From: Torreya grandis
Taxonomy: Eukaryota; Streptophyta; Pinopsida; Cupressales; Taxaceae
Length of the DNA stretch: 64,000 nucleotides
Assembly: GCA_037957365.1 (NCBI GenBank)
Contig: JARHVA010006310.1
Coordinates: 758,001-822,000, forward strand
Reading direction: 5' to 3'
Below are positions 52,495-63,648 of the stretch, one piece after another. Position 1 is the stretch's first letter, and each line of letters opens with the position of its first letter. The notes under the pieces were generated by a model, which was not told the DNA's origin, ran no database searches, and saw only the letters and a list, made by a program, of their open reading frames with translations. A program made the position numbers and the translations under genes.

Positions 52495-52636
52495 TGTAAC
52501 ATGATCTTCTTTACAGATCATTCACTAGCAAAGAACTCATGTTGGACTCACTTAAAGGTAAGGTTTGTTATACACACTTAGATACACATTTATTTTCCTT
52601 TAAACTATTAATTTAATTACTATATTAAAATGGTAG
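52495..52636 (+). repeat. Possible start of the outer 3' LTR (before nested insertion)
   Basis: TGTAACATGATCTTC...AGATCATT resembles TGTTACATAGTTCTTC...GGATCATT at 45,977. The outer repeat resumes after the nested element at 61,434. The lengths before the junction differ (142 versus about 91 bp), so this is tentative. Confidence 0.3.
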
Positions 52637-53810
52637 TGTAGACACCTAAATCTAGCCACCAATGACCTCCAATCAGGCTTTTGACCAATTTCTACCAAAG
52701 TACACAATTTGGATTAAAAACTTTAAAACACATTAAAAGAATTACATCTAACATATTCAAGTGTTGATTTTGGCCTAGGTATCATTAAATGGGATAATGC
52801 AATTTATGGGCCAACTAGCTTTGATTAGATCATTTCAAGTCAAAATATCAATTTTACACCTAGGTGCTCTAGATTGCTCTTTTCTATCAAATATCTTACA
52901 TAAGACATGTGCCTTTGGTATTTTGTGTCAGTGACATCCTAAATGGGATAACGTATCCAACACATCTGACATTGAATTCCAATTCCAATCCAGTCAAATT
53001 TTGGACCAATAACAAGGCATTCTGATCAATTTGAATAATTTGTGCTTAAAGTGCTTAACCATTCTTAATAGATAATTAAACCAAATTAGATCCTAATTAA
53101 GAATTCCATGGAAACTTGTTGAAAACTTGTTTTTAAAACTAAATATTTAATATATGTATTATTAGGTGATCTCATTTCTAGGAAAGATATCCCTAGGCCA
53201 TAAATGCCACAAATATCAGGACTCATACCTCCCATGCCTCATCAATGCCCTCCATGCCTCTTAATTGTTCCTTTATCCTAAATATTGATGAGCCTATTTA
53301 TCAATTTTAATTTCATAATTGGATTAATCTTTATCCACACATCTTAATCTTGAGATGGATGGTTCAAGTTGATTCTAGCCATTTTCCAAAATCTATAAAT
53401 AAAAAGGCCATGAACATCATTTCTAAGCTATTTTGGTGCAAAGTTATAATGCAAAAATGATTTAAAGAAGCCATTGAAATTAATGTTACCATTATAAATT
53501 GATTCCAAGCCAAGCCAAAGCCACAAGATGCCAAGAAGAAGAGGAGATAACCAAACCTCCTTTGATGAAGACTTCATGAGCACAAGCTGAGCAAGTCACT
53601 ACAATAATCATTTTGGAGCATCCAAGGAAGGTAAAATAAGGTTTCTTTTGCATTTTAGTTGTGTGTTTTATTCATGTTTGTTAACTAAGCTCTCCTTAGT
53701 GTCTAGGCCTAGAGATGTTATGCTAGTTAGTGTGTTTCTTTCATTTTGTTTTCATTTTAAAACTAACATGATACTAACCATCCTCTCTTGAGTCAAATTT
53801 CTAGCTCACA
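52637..53810 (+). repeat. 5' LTR of the 8.8-kb element
   Basis: 1,174 bp, starts TGTAGACACC and ends CTAGCTCACA. It aligns end to end with the right copy. Confidence 0.88.
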
Positions 53811-53813
53811 TAA

Positions 53814-53832
53814 TGGCATGCTCAGTGGGACC
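53814..53832 (+). promoter_or_regulatory. Candidate primer-binding site
   Basis: tggcatgctcagtgggacc, three bases after the LTR. It is similar in plan (TGGC...TGGGGA) to Tat/Ogre-type sites. The tRNA is not assigned. Confidence 0.4.
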
Positions 53833-53957
53833 CAACACATCCCACACATGAAGAAGATCATTCTATAACTTTAAAATCTTCATATAGACCATTAAAAATT
53901 TTATAATTTGATATTCTAACTTTGTTTTGCCATTTTTCTTTGTCACAAGTTTACACA

Positions 53958-54118
53958 ATAACTATCATCAATTGAGTAAACCATCATCTATTTGTATAAA
54001 TGTCATTGGTTAAGTTATTGAAACTAATGTCAGTCTACATAACCATTGCCAATTAGTAAAACCATTATTGGTCTGCATAAAATTCACCATCGTTGGTTAG
54101 TTTAACTGACGACGGTCA
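53958..54118. repeat. Minisatellite, about four units of 40 bp
   Basis: Repeated plan 'accatcat..aattgagtaaaccatcatctatttgtataaa', with units near 53,958, 53,999, 54,040 and 54,080. The units are heavily diverged, in the leader of the 8.8-kb element. Confidence 0.45.
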
Positions 54119-56189
54119 CTGTGTTTTTTTACACAAACTTGAGAGCTCATTTTTCTAAGTTGGTTGTTTAATCTTCACAAGTGCTTCTAAGCTAAACACC
54201 TTGCTAACACTTTTTTTGTAGGTTTTATGTGAAAAATCATCAAAGCATGCTTAAATAGATCCTTTTAAACTTCTTTTGGGGTATTTTAAAATGAATCAAA
54301 CTTTTCATTTTGGTGCTTAAAAGAAAATCATTTAGGGTGATATTGGTTAAATATTGTAGTGGGTTTTTTAAGTTACAGATTAATACCAAGGGGTCAAATT
54401 AACACCACCAAATCTTTCATTTGGGCTTAAAATTGAACACACTTATCATTTCTATCTTCAATATTTGTTTGATCTAATTTTATTTAACAAAGAGAGGGGT
54501 GTTGCATGTATGATCTTCCATTTTTCCCCTTTAGAGAACCCATAGAATCAAAAGTGTCATTCCTATTGCAAAACGCCTAGTCCAAGGCTTAGAAAGAATG
54601 TCATCGAAAGCACTCCCAAAAAACTCATCAAATTCTGGGTGACCTTGAAAATGACCTTAAAGTATTTCTATTAGTCTTTTATTTCATGCAAACTTTGCTT
54701 ACAAGGGGGACTTCATCACCCCCATTGAGTTTTTTAAGGAAGCTTTGACCTGGGGTTTCACTTCTTGATATTGACTTCACTTACTCCTTCTAAGTTGCAC
54801 AAGGGACAGTTCTCCATTTGGACATCACACTACACTGAGAGAATAGCAAGATGTAATTTCTGTAAAAAGGACTATAACTTTTTACAACTATCTAATGCCA
54901 CGGTCACCCAATTTCCATGATTTTCTTTTGCATTGTTTGACATGAAAGTCATTGTGCAATTGATTACCCTCGAAATGTTTGACAACTTGCTAGTTTAGTC
55001 AACCCCACATTTACATACCTTTGTTAGGATTTGGATGATTATACTTAGTGTATTTTGGTCATTTTTGCTTGGTATGTTTTGAGACTTAAACTTATTTGTT
55101 TGTTCATAATCCATGTCAAAACAATGTATTTGAGTTGAGGAGGATAGTGTTATGCTACCCAAAACATGTCAGAATGATTTTTCCTTTGAGTCTTTTAAAA
55201 CATAACATAGATCACATCATTTGAGTATGCTTACGCCATTAGGTTGCTCAATTTATTTCAAGACTAGTTTACCTTTTATCAGAAACCATGTCATGTATAC
55301 CATTTGGACCTTTGTCTTATGTCATCATGCTATCCAAGTCTAGCTTGTTTGGTCAAATCCTAGTTTTCACTATTGATTTTTAAATTAGCCTTGTCAAGTT
55401 TGGATTCAAACATTGATTGATTTCTATTTAGATATTAATTCATGGGTTTGATACATAGATCTTTCTCTTTTGGGTTGCATAGCTTTGATTAATCGATTAC
55501 CCAAATTTGAAAACTATTGATGGTTTGTTTGTTTAAATCCTATCCTCACTATTGTTTGTGCCTTTATTTTGGAAAATATAGTATTTATTCAAAGAGTCTT
55601 TTTGTCTTATGCCTTATGCCAACTGATCATGTTTACGTTTGATTCTATGTGTGAGATTTATGTCAAAGTTGTTTCTAAACTTGTTAGATTAAATCAAATC
55701 ACATCAGTATTTGTTTCAAGTCTAGATTTTGATGCCATTTAGCCCAAAGTCCTAGCATGCCTATTTATTTGATCCTAGATTTTGACTCCATGTTTGGACA
55801 AAAGACCTTGGTAACTCAACTTTTCCCTTTCCTAGTTTAGACCTTGTTTGGAACACTTTGACCTAGACCTTTGACATGCTAATTTTTATTCAGATGCTTG
55901 ACCTTTTGTGTATATGACATTTGACATTAGATATTTAATGTTGGACTATTTTATGCCATGATTTAGCACCAACCATTTTTGGAGATACAGCTTCACTTTT
56001 AGACCATATTGGAGATATAGCTCCACCCCTTCGACCAACTTAGACCAAGTTTAAACCATTTGTCCTTTCGACACGGTTTTTTTTTAGAGTTTGTAGAACT
56101 CTAAGCCTTTTTTTTAAGGATTTCATAATTTATGTGGATATGTCTAGCTAAACCTATGGTGGAGTCACATATAATCTAACATATGATAT
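54119..56189. other. Long leader-like non-coding part of the 8.8-kb element
   Basis: No gag is seen where it would be expected. There is a small duplication 'ttggagatacagcttcac'/'ttggagatatagctccac' at about 55,979 and 56,009. Confidence 0.4.
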
Positions 56190-58160
56190 AATATCCATAA
56201 AAAATGACTTTTATGGCTTTATTCAAGACCCTAACAATGATAATATGGTTTGTGAGATAGATTTCTATCCATCTCATACTAATCATTCATGGAAACAAAG
56301 TCATGAAGATACTTTTGAGGAGGAATTTGAAGACCCAACTATAGATAATATTGTTTGGGATATGGATCCATACTCTCTTTATGATAATATGTACATAGAA
56401 CACAGTCAAGAACTAGGTTATGAGCCAACGCATGATTAAGATGATATGGTTTATGAGGAGGACTTGTATGCTTTAGCTTTGAGTAATTAGGTTCCACCAC
56501 ATCATACCATTTATATTCTAGAACCAAAATGTCACTCTATTCCCATACCAAGACCTCATCCTTGAGTTTGTGTGAGCAATCAAGCTCTACAATGCTCCTT
56601 CATCATTCTAGGACCTAGTCCTTTAGCTTATATGGGCAATCAAGCTCCATACCACCCTATCGTTACCATCTCAAAACTTTGTCCTTTGGCTCATGCAAGT
56701 AATAATGCTCCCCAATTCCCTGCCATTATCCAACCACAAGCCATTCCTCATCTAGAACTATTCCCATCCAAACCTCAACTGATCTAATCATTTGAAAACT
56801 ATGCTATGTTCAAAACTAGTATTTTCTAACTCATTAAAAATCAAGGCCAAGAAAACCAACCAATCTAGGATGTTTTTGTTGAACTAACCATTTGTGATAA
56901 GTCAACCTATGATTAATCACCTATTGATCCTATACTAGTTATCGAAGAGTCTCACACTAAAGAGCCAATCTTTATCGAGTCACTTATTAATGATTATAAC
57001 CATCTTTGGGAAAATCATTACCTCGACCATGTGCCTATTATTCAATAGCCTCCTATTGACAAGCTAGTCTCTAAGGAGTTATCTAATGACCTTTTTCCCA
57101 TCTTAGAGGAGTCCCACTCTGACAAACCAACTTTTATGTAGTGCATTATGCCATCATAGGTTGTTACTTGTCCAAAACCAAATATTCAATAAGACATCAC
57201 TGTAATAGAATACCCATCAGATGAAGAATCAGAGTTAGAGTTAGGTTTTATTCATGAACTAATATTATATTTACAATTAGAATCTAAATAAACATTATAT
57301 TAAAAGTCCCTTGAGTTAGAATCATATTCAGAAGAAGAATATGTTTGTGGTTATTATAACATTGGTCATGCATACCTCACAGATCAATTGAATACATTTG
57401 TGATCCTTTTATATTTTTTGAGGATGATTACTTTAGCATTGACATAATTTCTCCTAGTATCTTCTATAAGGATTATGATGCCAACACTCATTCCATTACC
57501 ATTCCACATGCCATTACTATTAACCAAGATAGCCATATTATTGACATTCTATCTCCCATAAGTGTCGATTGGGATCAACATAATCATACTTTATTAAACT
57601 GCATCTATGGCAACATAGATGTTGAAAAAGAGCAAGGAGGCCAAGACCACATTCATATATAAAAATAACACTCTCCTATTGAAACCTTTTCAGAGGCACT
57701 AGGATATAATCAAAGTTCCAACTCAACATCTTCTAGTGAAACATTTTCAAAATCACTAGAACAAAATCAAAGTCAAAAGCCAATGTTCATTAGTGAAACA
57801 TTATCAACACTGATATGGGATAATCAAGACAACTTCAATGGTGAAAACCTCATTAAGGCACCAATATCTAAACACAAAACTTCTTCACTGCTTGATGAAG
57901 ACAAAATCAAAGATCAACTCAAAATAGCTTCCTATTTACTGCCTAATCAGATGGTAGCTACTCTCAAACTCAAACAAAAAAAAAATCTAATATTCCTATT
58001 GAGAGAACAAGCCTTCAGCCCCAAGACAACCAAAATTATGTCAAATCTAGCATCAACAACATTATGTGTGACTGAAAGTCCTGATCTTCATTTGTTTCCC
58101 CACCATTATACATTTTATTATCATGTTCCATTCCATTTCACAATCAAATCTACCATATAA
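56190..58160 (+). pseudogene. Long acidic unknown reading frame of the 8.8-kb element
   Basis: One reading frame (the frame of 56,245) stays coherent from about 56,190 to 57,400. It is broken only by isolated stops, many of them explicable as CAA/CAG to TAA/TAG. After one shift near 57,400 it continues in the frame of 57,783 to a stop at 58,158. The protein is rich in D/E/S/N/H, for example HEDTFEEEFEDPTIDNIVWD, VIEESHTKEPIFIESLI, EYPSDEESELELGF and ESYSEEEYVCGYYNIGHAY. It ends with a Lys/Ser-rich part (ISKHKTSSLLDEDKIKDQLK). I see no zinc knuckle, protease, RT, integrase, clear transmembrane span or signal peptide. The original length was probably over 650 residues. It is not assigned to any family I know. 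It could be a diverged Gag, an extra ORF as in some Tat elements, or captured host coding sequence. Confidence 0.5.
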
Positions 58161-60254
58161 TATTTGACCTTATTTACCATCCATGGCCATATTTTCCTTT
58201 GTAGAGGCTATAAATATACCTTGTCTTGGTGCTTGAAGGAATCAGAATCATTGACCAAGGAAGAACATAAAAACATTATTGGCATCTAAATCTACAAGTA
58301 GTTATTGACAAAGAAATTATTCAAACAAGGTGTGGGGTAACAATTAATGTTATTGATTATTCTATTTGTATCATTTGTTGATTAGGACATACATCTCCAT
58401 TTCAATAGGAAAAATAAAATCACATGTCATTTACCACACCCAAGCCAAAAACATGTACCTTGCCATGTCACTGCCATTGTTACATATCCATTTGCCATTA
58501 TTGCATATTCTTGTTATTCACCCTATCACTTGGGGGCAAACCATCTTACCATTTTATCCATCCTATCATTCCCTTTTTTATCTAGAACAAAGCCTATTTT
58601 TAGTCATCCTACCCAATCTTGTTTTGATCTTGGTTCATTTGGTTCTTCCCAAACCTCTTATGAGAGGATTCCAATGAAGTTTCAATAATCAATCCAATCC
58701 GTGTTTATAATGATAGTATATGAAAGTAGTGTGATAGTTGATCAAGAAATATATCTTTCATCCTATTAAGTTTTTTTATGTGAGCCTGATTATAACCATC
58801 TATGGGCAAATCAATGTTTCACTAGTCTTGCTTCTAATTATAACCACCTATAGGCAAATTAGTATCATTGACCTATGGCATTATATCTTATTTATAACTA
58901 CCTATGGGTAAACTAGAGGCAACACTTGTTTACCATGCATTTTCACATCACCTTGCCATCATTATTTTCATTTGATTGGTCATTTGTTAGATTTGAGAAC
59001 ATATTAGGACCTAGTTGGTTTTTTCATGCCTTTTATATGGATGGAATTACTATAGCTTGAGGTAATTTTAGGACTATGTAGGTCATTCTCAATTCATGTT
59101 TAGGTCACCTCAGTCACCCTTTCCATACGCTCTCACCATTTTGTGAGTAACCTAAGAAAAATGCTCTCACCATTTTGTGAGTAGGTGTCTTGTCATTCTC
59201 TAACAATTTAAGATACCTCAAAATGCCAAAAACATTCATGATATTTCAAAATCCAAAAATATTTATCCTATTTAAGCCTAGTCAGTTATCCTCAATCTGC
59301 CTTACTAAGGCATTATCATTATTAGGATGCTTTCTTTTGATTTTATTTTTAGGCTTTCTATTTTTTTATTTATTTTAATTTGTTTGTTTGTTTGTTCACT
59401 TCCCTGTTTGTTTGATTTTAGCACTATTGCCTTGACTAGGTCTATATGCATTCATTAGGTGATTCCTTGAGCACATTATTTTTGAGTCTATCCATATTCA
59501 TACGTCAATATTATCAACATGGTTTTTATCATTTGTGTATTATTCTTGAGTGTTTATTAGAGCAAGAGTCAGTCCTTATGCATATTTTGGCCAAATCTTC
59601 ATGGTGTTCTATCATGAAGCCTACCATCACATGCTATAGCAAAAATTAGCTTCAAGAAGGTCTACAATCAATAGAGCCATAGAATTTTCTCCTTGGCACC
59701 TTGGCAAATCCTTCCATCCCACCCTTGATCAAATCAACCCACTGACCATTCTAATTATATCATTGCTAATCAGTATGAACATATCTTCATTAGCAGGTAT
59801 AACTAAATCCTTCTAATAATCAATCTTATTCCTCTATCCATCTCTTTCATCACTTTGCACTTGTTCATCTTTAATTTGTATTCCAAGTTATATCCTTGTG
59901 TTATTCTTGCTAATCAGCCCTAACTGGGGCACCATTATCTTTAGCCAATCCAGGTCCTCTTAATGATTATAACTACCTATGGGCAAAACATTATTTTGAC
60001 TTTTATTATTGATTATAACAACCTTTGGGCATATCATCCTCCTTTTTACATCAATTCATGCAAGCATTTTCTTATTTATATTAATCTCAACCATGAGTTA
60101 ATTCCACCTTTCTTCTTATTTCTTTTTGGGAAGAACTATTTAGAGCTTTGTTCTTTAACCATCATCTTCTTTTTGGCATATAGGCCATCTCTCATTATTT
60201 GAGAAGACATTGCTTTGCCTATGATTTGAAACATCTTCCCAAACAAGGGCAAAC
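58161..60254 (+). other. 3' interior of the 8.8-kb element with DYNxLWAN motifs
   Basis: A 24-nt motif close to 'gattataaccacctatgggcaaat' occurs at 58,788, 58,836, 58,891, 59,965 and 60,011, with a sixth, more divergent copy at 56,991. It encodes (D/N)YN(H/Y/N)LWA(N/K/Y). Short open pieces (58,366-58,677; 59,963-60,202) lack known domains. Confidence 0.5.
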
Positions 60255-61428
60255 TATAGACACATAAATATGGCCACCAATGACCTCTAATCAGGGTTTT
60301 GACCAATTTCCACCAAAGTGCACAATTTGGCTTAAAAACACTAAAGTGCATTAAAAGAATTGAATCTGACATATTTGAGTGCTGATTTTGGCTAGGGTAT
60401 CATTAAATGGGGTAATTAAATTTATGGGCTAGCTAACTTTGATCAAATCATTTCCAGTCAAAATGTTAATTTTGCACCTAGTGCTCTGGATTTCTTTTTT
60501 CTATAAAAGCTCTTGTATGAGACACATGCCTTTGTTATTTTGTGTTGGTAACATCATAAATGGGATAACATATCCAATGCATCTAGCATTGACTTCCAAT
60601 TCCAATCCAATCAAATTTTAGACCAATAACAAGGCATTTTGATCAATTTGAGTAATTTGTGCACAAAGTGCTTAATCATGTTTAAGATATAATTAAATAA
60701 AATTATATGCTAATTAATAATTCCATGTAAACTTGTTGAAAACTTGTTTTTACAAATAAATATTGAATATATGTATCATCAGGTAACCTCATTTGTTGGG
60801 AAGACATCCCTAGGCCATAAATGTGACAAATATTAGGATTCATGCCTCCCATGCCTCATCAATGCCCTCCATGCCTCTTAATTTCTCCTTTATACCAAAT
60901 ATTAATGATCTTATTTATCAATTTTAATTTCATACTTGGATTAATCCTTATCTAGACACCTCAATCTTGAGATGGATGGTTCAGGTTGATTCTAGCCATT
61001 TTCTAAAATCTATAAATATAGAGGCCATGAACATCATTTATAAGCTATTTTAGTGAAAATTTATAATGCAAAAATGATTTCAAGAATCCATTAAAATTAG
61101 TGTTACCATTCCAAATTGATTCCAAGCCAAGCCAAAGCCATATGATGTCAAAGATAAGAGGAGATAGCCAAGCCTCCTTTGATGAAGACTTCATGAGCAC
61201 AAGCTAATCAAGCTACTATAACAAGAATTTTAGAGCATCTAAGGAAGGTAAAAGAAAGTTTATTTTGCATTTTAGTTGTGTTTTTTATTCATTTTTGTTA
61301 ACTACTCTCTCTCTCTAGTGTTTAGGCCTATAGATGTTATGCTAGTTAGTGTGTTTCTTTCATTTTTTTTAATTTTGAAATTAACACGATACTAACCATC
61401 TTGTCTTGAGTCAAATTTCTAGCTCACA
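60255..61428 (+). repeat. 3' LTR of the 8.8-kb element
   Basis: 1,174 bp; its first dinucleotide has mutated to TA, and it ends CTAGCTCACA. A weak purine tract 'aaacaagggcaaac' precedes it. Confidence 0.88.
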
Positions 61429-61433
61429 TGTAG

Positions 61434-62452
61434 ATTTAGAAACTAAATATTAATAACATATCACTTCAATATTATACACTTGGTAAATAAATACCATGTA
61501 GGTCTCCTTCAGTTCTAAGACTTTCTCAATGCCAAAAGGCTTGTGTGCGATATCTATTTGTGTTATATTACTTGTCTCTTAATCCAACAATATGTTATTC
61601 TAATGAATAGACTTTATATACTATAAAAAATGATATAAACCTTTTTTCTAGCTTTAAGTATACTAGCATCTAAGCCATATTCCTACATCAACCAAGTTCC
61701 TTTTATAATTAAGTATCTAATGCCTAAAGTCATCTGATTTGAAAATTTAACATATAATTATGGTCATCCTAAGAAATTTAGTAAGATATATATTGAAAAA
61801 TTATTGGTATATACAAGATAAAACCTCATTCATTCCTCACCTAGAAAATTCCTACTTCTCACATACATAGCAAAAAGGAACTCTCATTTAAGCATTCAAG
61901 TGAGCAAATCTACCCTACTCATTCTTATTTCCATATCACCATAGGAAAAATGTATATACATGTTTAAAGTAATGAATGATTAAACCATGATCCACATTTT
62001 CAAAGTTATAAGATAGGTCACTATATGTACTCCATCATCATATATTTCACCCTTGTGCATTCACAAGCCAACATGTAGTTGAGAACTAAATAAGTCTAAG
62101 ACCCTCTTCATTGTATGGGTTATGTAGGTAGGATTTATAGAGGGATCATTGGGCCAGTTATACATTATGTTCCCCTTAACTAATTTTTACCAAAACCAAG
62201 CCAAGGGTGAGGAAGCTAGGGTTCGATCATTTGATGAATAATGATTGCTTCTATGAATGATCTAAAGGCATCAGAGGAAAGATGATAAAAAAACTAGAAG
62301 GATCCAATTGATTGCATCTAGATATACCATTACTCCTTATAGGACAATTGTGTCATATTTAAACAGCAATGTCGATGCAACCATTCAGATCTAATGTGAG
62401 CATCTAAGGCCACATAATGCAAAATTACATAATTTGAGTCCACTTCTAGCCT
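61434..62452 (+). repeat. Old repeat copy B, probable outer 3' LTR (truncated)
   Basis: Collinear with 46,068-47,155. It starts at the nested-element insertion junction and ends where the minus-strand gypsy fragment begins at 62,453. Confidence 0.5.
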
Positions 62453-62648
62453 TGTTGGTTGATTATTTTGTCAATCAGTGTACTGATAAACAAAATAGGT
62501 CTGATCAGCCAAATTAGGAAGATTGGTCGTCCAAATGTGTAGGTTTACCACATCAAAAGGGGACTAATCTCTCCTCTCATCAAGGGGAGGTTCCCTATAT
62601 ATATATATATAAACAAAAAATAATACTCAAGGGTAGGATAAACCATCC
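62453..62648 (-). repeat. Truncated LTR copy, left
   Basis: The minus strand ends ...ATCAACCAACA at 62,453. Its 5' part is missing, and it is fused to gag at 'gaaagagagatgg'. Confidence 0.6.
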
Positions 62649-63014
62649 ATCTCTCTTTCCTCATCTGAGTGAGCTGGGCTAGCAAAGTATGTGCATCTTC
62701 TATGGGCTTGAACCTTGCTTGAAACTTGGCTTTGAGTGTATCCCAATCAATCACTAATCGAGCTTGCAGATGGTAGAACAAGTCTGTAGTAGCACCTTGT
62801 AGTGTCTCCACAAAAATCTTGACTTCCACGTCTTCCAATTCCACCCTATAACACCACAGGCTATGTTGAAGGCCACAATGTGTTCATCAGGGTGAACTAT
62901 TCCATCACCAAAAAATTTGGGGAAATTCTTTCTTGAACTACATGGGAGTTCATGCAGAGGTGGATTCAAGTTGAGTGGGCCAAAAGAGTTACCCCAGGGG
63001 CCTCGAACTGCCAT
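62640..63014 (-). pseudogene. Gypsy gag N-terminal part, frameshifted and truncated
   Basis: Capsid part of a Ty3/gypsy Gag. It starts MAVRGPWGNSFGPLNLNPP at 63,014, then KNFPKFFGDGIVHPDEHI and FNIACGV. Near 62,845 the frame shifts and continues VEVKIFVETLQGATTDLFYH, LKAKFQARFKPIEDAHTLLA and QLTQMRKER. These fit the 'LPKFxGdgxxxxxEHixxF', 'lFxqTLxgxAxxWfyxL' and 'tFkxrFkxxedxxtLLaqLtqmKKe' plan of plant gypsy Gag. After RKER the DNA enters the truncated LTR, so the last 30 codons of the open frame are LTR, not Gag. It is less decayed than other elements here, suggesting later insertion. Confidence 0.75.
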
Positions 63015-63219
63015 GATTTAATTAATAAAAATAGAGATAACAAATTTGGACAGAGTGGCTAGATTATAGAACAAAAATGGAAAAGGACTGGGTCAGCTTC
63101 AGCTTAAGGCTTGAGGCTTCAAACTACACACTCTTTCCCAGTAGCTTTGGTTTTGCAGAACAGATAAAATAATGGAGGTGGAGGAAGATGGTAAGGCTAT
63201 AAATGGATAATGGGTAAGA

Positions 63220-63425
63220 CATGAAATGGAGTCGCCAGAGTCTATAATGGATAAGGGTTATAATGATAATGAGTTATATCCCTAGTGAAGTCACCAAAAA
63301 CTATTATGCAAGGCTGGGAGGAAAATTTTAACAATGGGAAAGCACTAGAGCAGTTCATTCTTCCACAGTGGAGTATAATGGATAGGTTATAACAATAATG
63401 GGTTATGTCCCCAGTGGAGTCACCA
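63220..63425 (-). promoter_or_regulatory. Multiplied primer-binding sites
   Basis: On the minus strand TGGTGACTCCACTGGGGA lies at 63,425-63,408, directly after the LTR end. A second, TGGTGACTTCACTAGGGA, lies at 63,296-63,279 and a third, partial TGGCGACTCCA at about 63,237-63,227. The sequence around each ('tataatggataagg...aataatgggttatgtcccc') is repeated too. Confidence 0.6.
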
Positions 63426-63430
63426 AAAAT

Positions 63431-63564
63431 TATTGGTTGATTATTTTGTCGATCAACATACTGATAAGCAAAATAGGTCTGATCAGCCAAAGTAGGAAGA
63501 TTGGTCATGTGTAGGTTTTCCACATCAAAAGGGGAATAATCTCTCCTCTCATCAAGGGAACATT

Positions 63565-63600
<36 letters not shown>

Positions 63601-63648
63601 AAAAAATAATACTCGAGGGTGGGATAAACCATCCATCTCTCTTTCTTC
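63431..63648 (-). repeat. 5' LTR, U5-proximal part
   Basis: Shares about 200 bp with 62,453-62,648, with a longer (AT)n tract. The LTR probably continues right, and its start is not visible. Confidence 0.6.

Larger units (their letters stand above)
52637..61428 (+). mobile_element. 8.8-kb LTR retrotransposon without recognisable gag-pol
   Basis: LTRs of equal length (1,174 bp each) at 52,637-53,810 and 60,255-61,428, with flanks ggtag and tgtag (4/5 TSD). After the 5' LTR comes a PBS-like 'tggcatgctcagtgggacc', recalling the 'TGGCGAxxxxxxTGGGGA' sites of Tat-type gypsy elements. The 6.4-kb interior has no gag zinc knuckle, protease, RT, RNase H or integrase that I can see on either strand. 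It carries instead a long decayed acidic frame (56,190-58,160) and scattered DYNxLWAN motifs (56,991-60,034). It is best described as a large non-autonomous LTR element (LARD-like) with extra coding capacity. It sits inside the outer old repeat pair. Confidence 0.75.

Noticed and set aside
54119..56189. Gag expected in the leader of the 8.8-kb element
   Set aside because: No capsid or zinc-knuckle pattern was found in any frame, so none was annotated.
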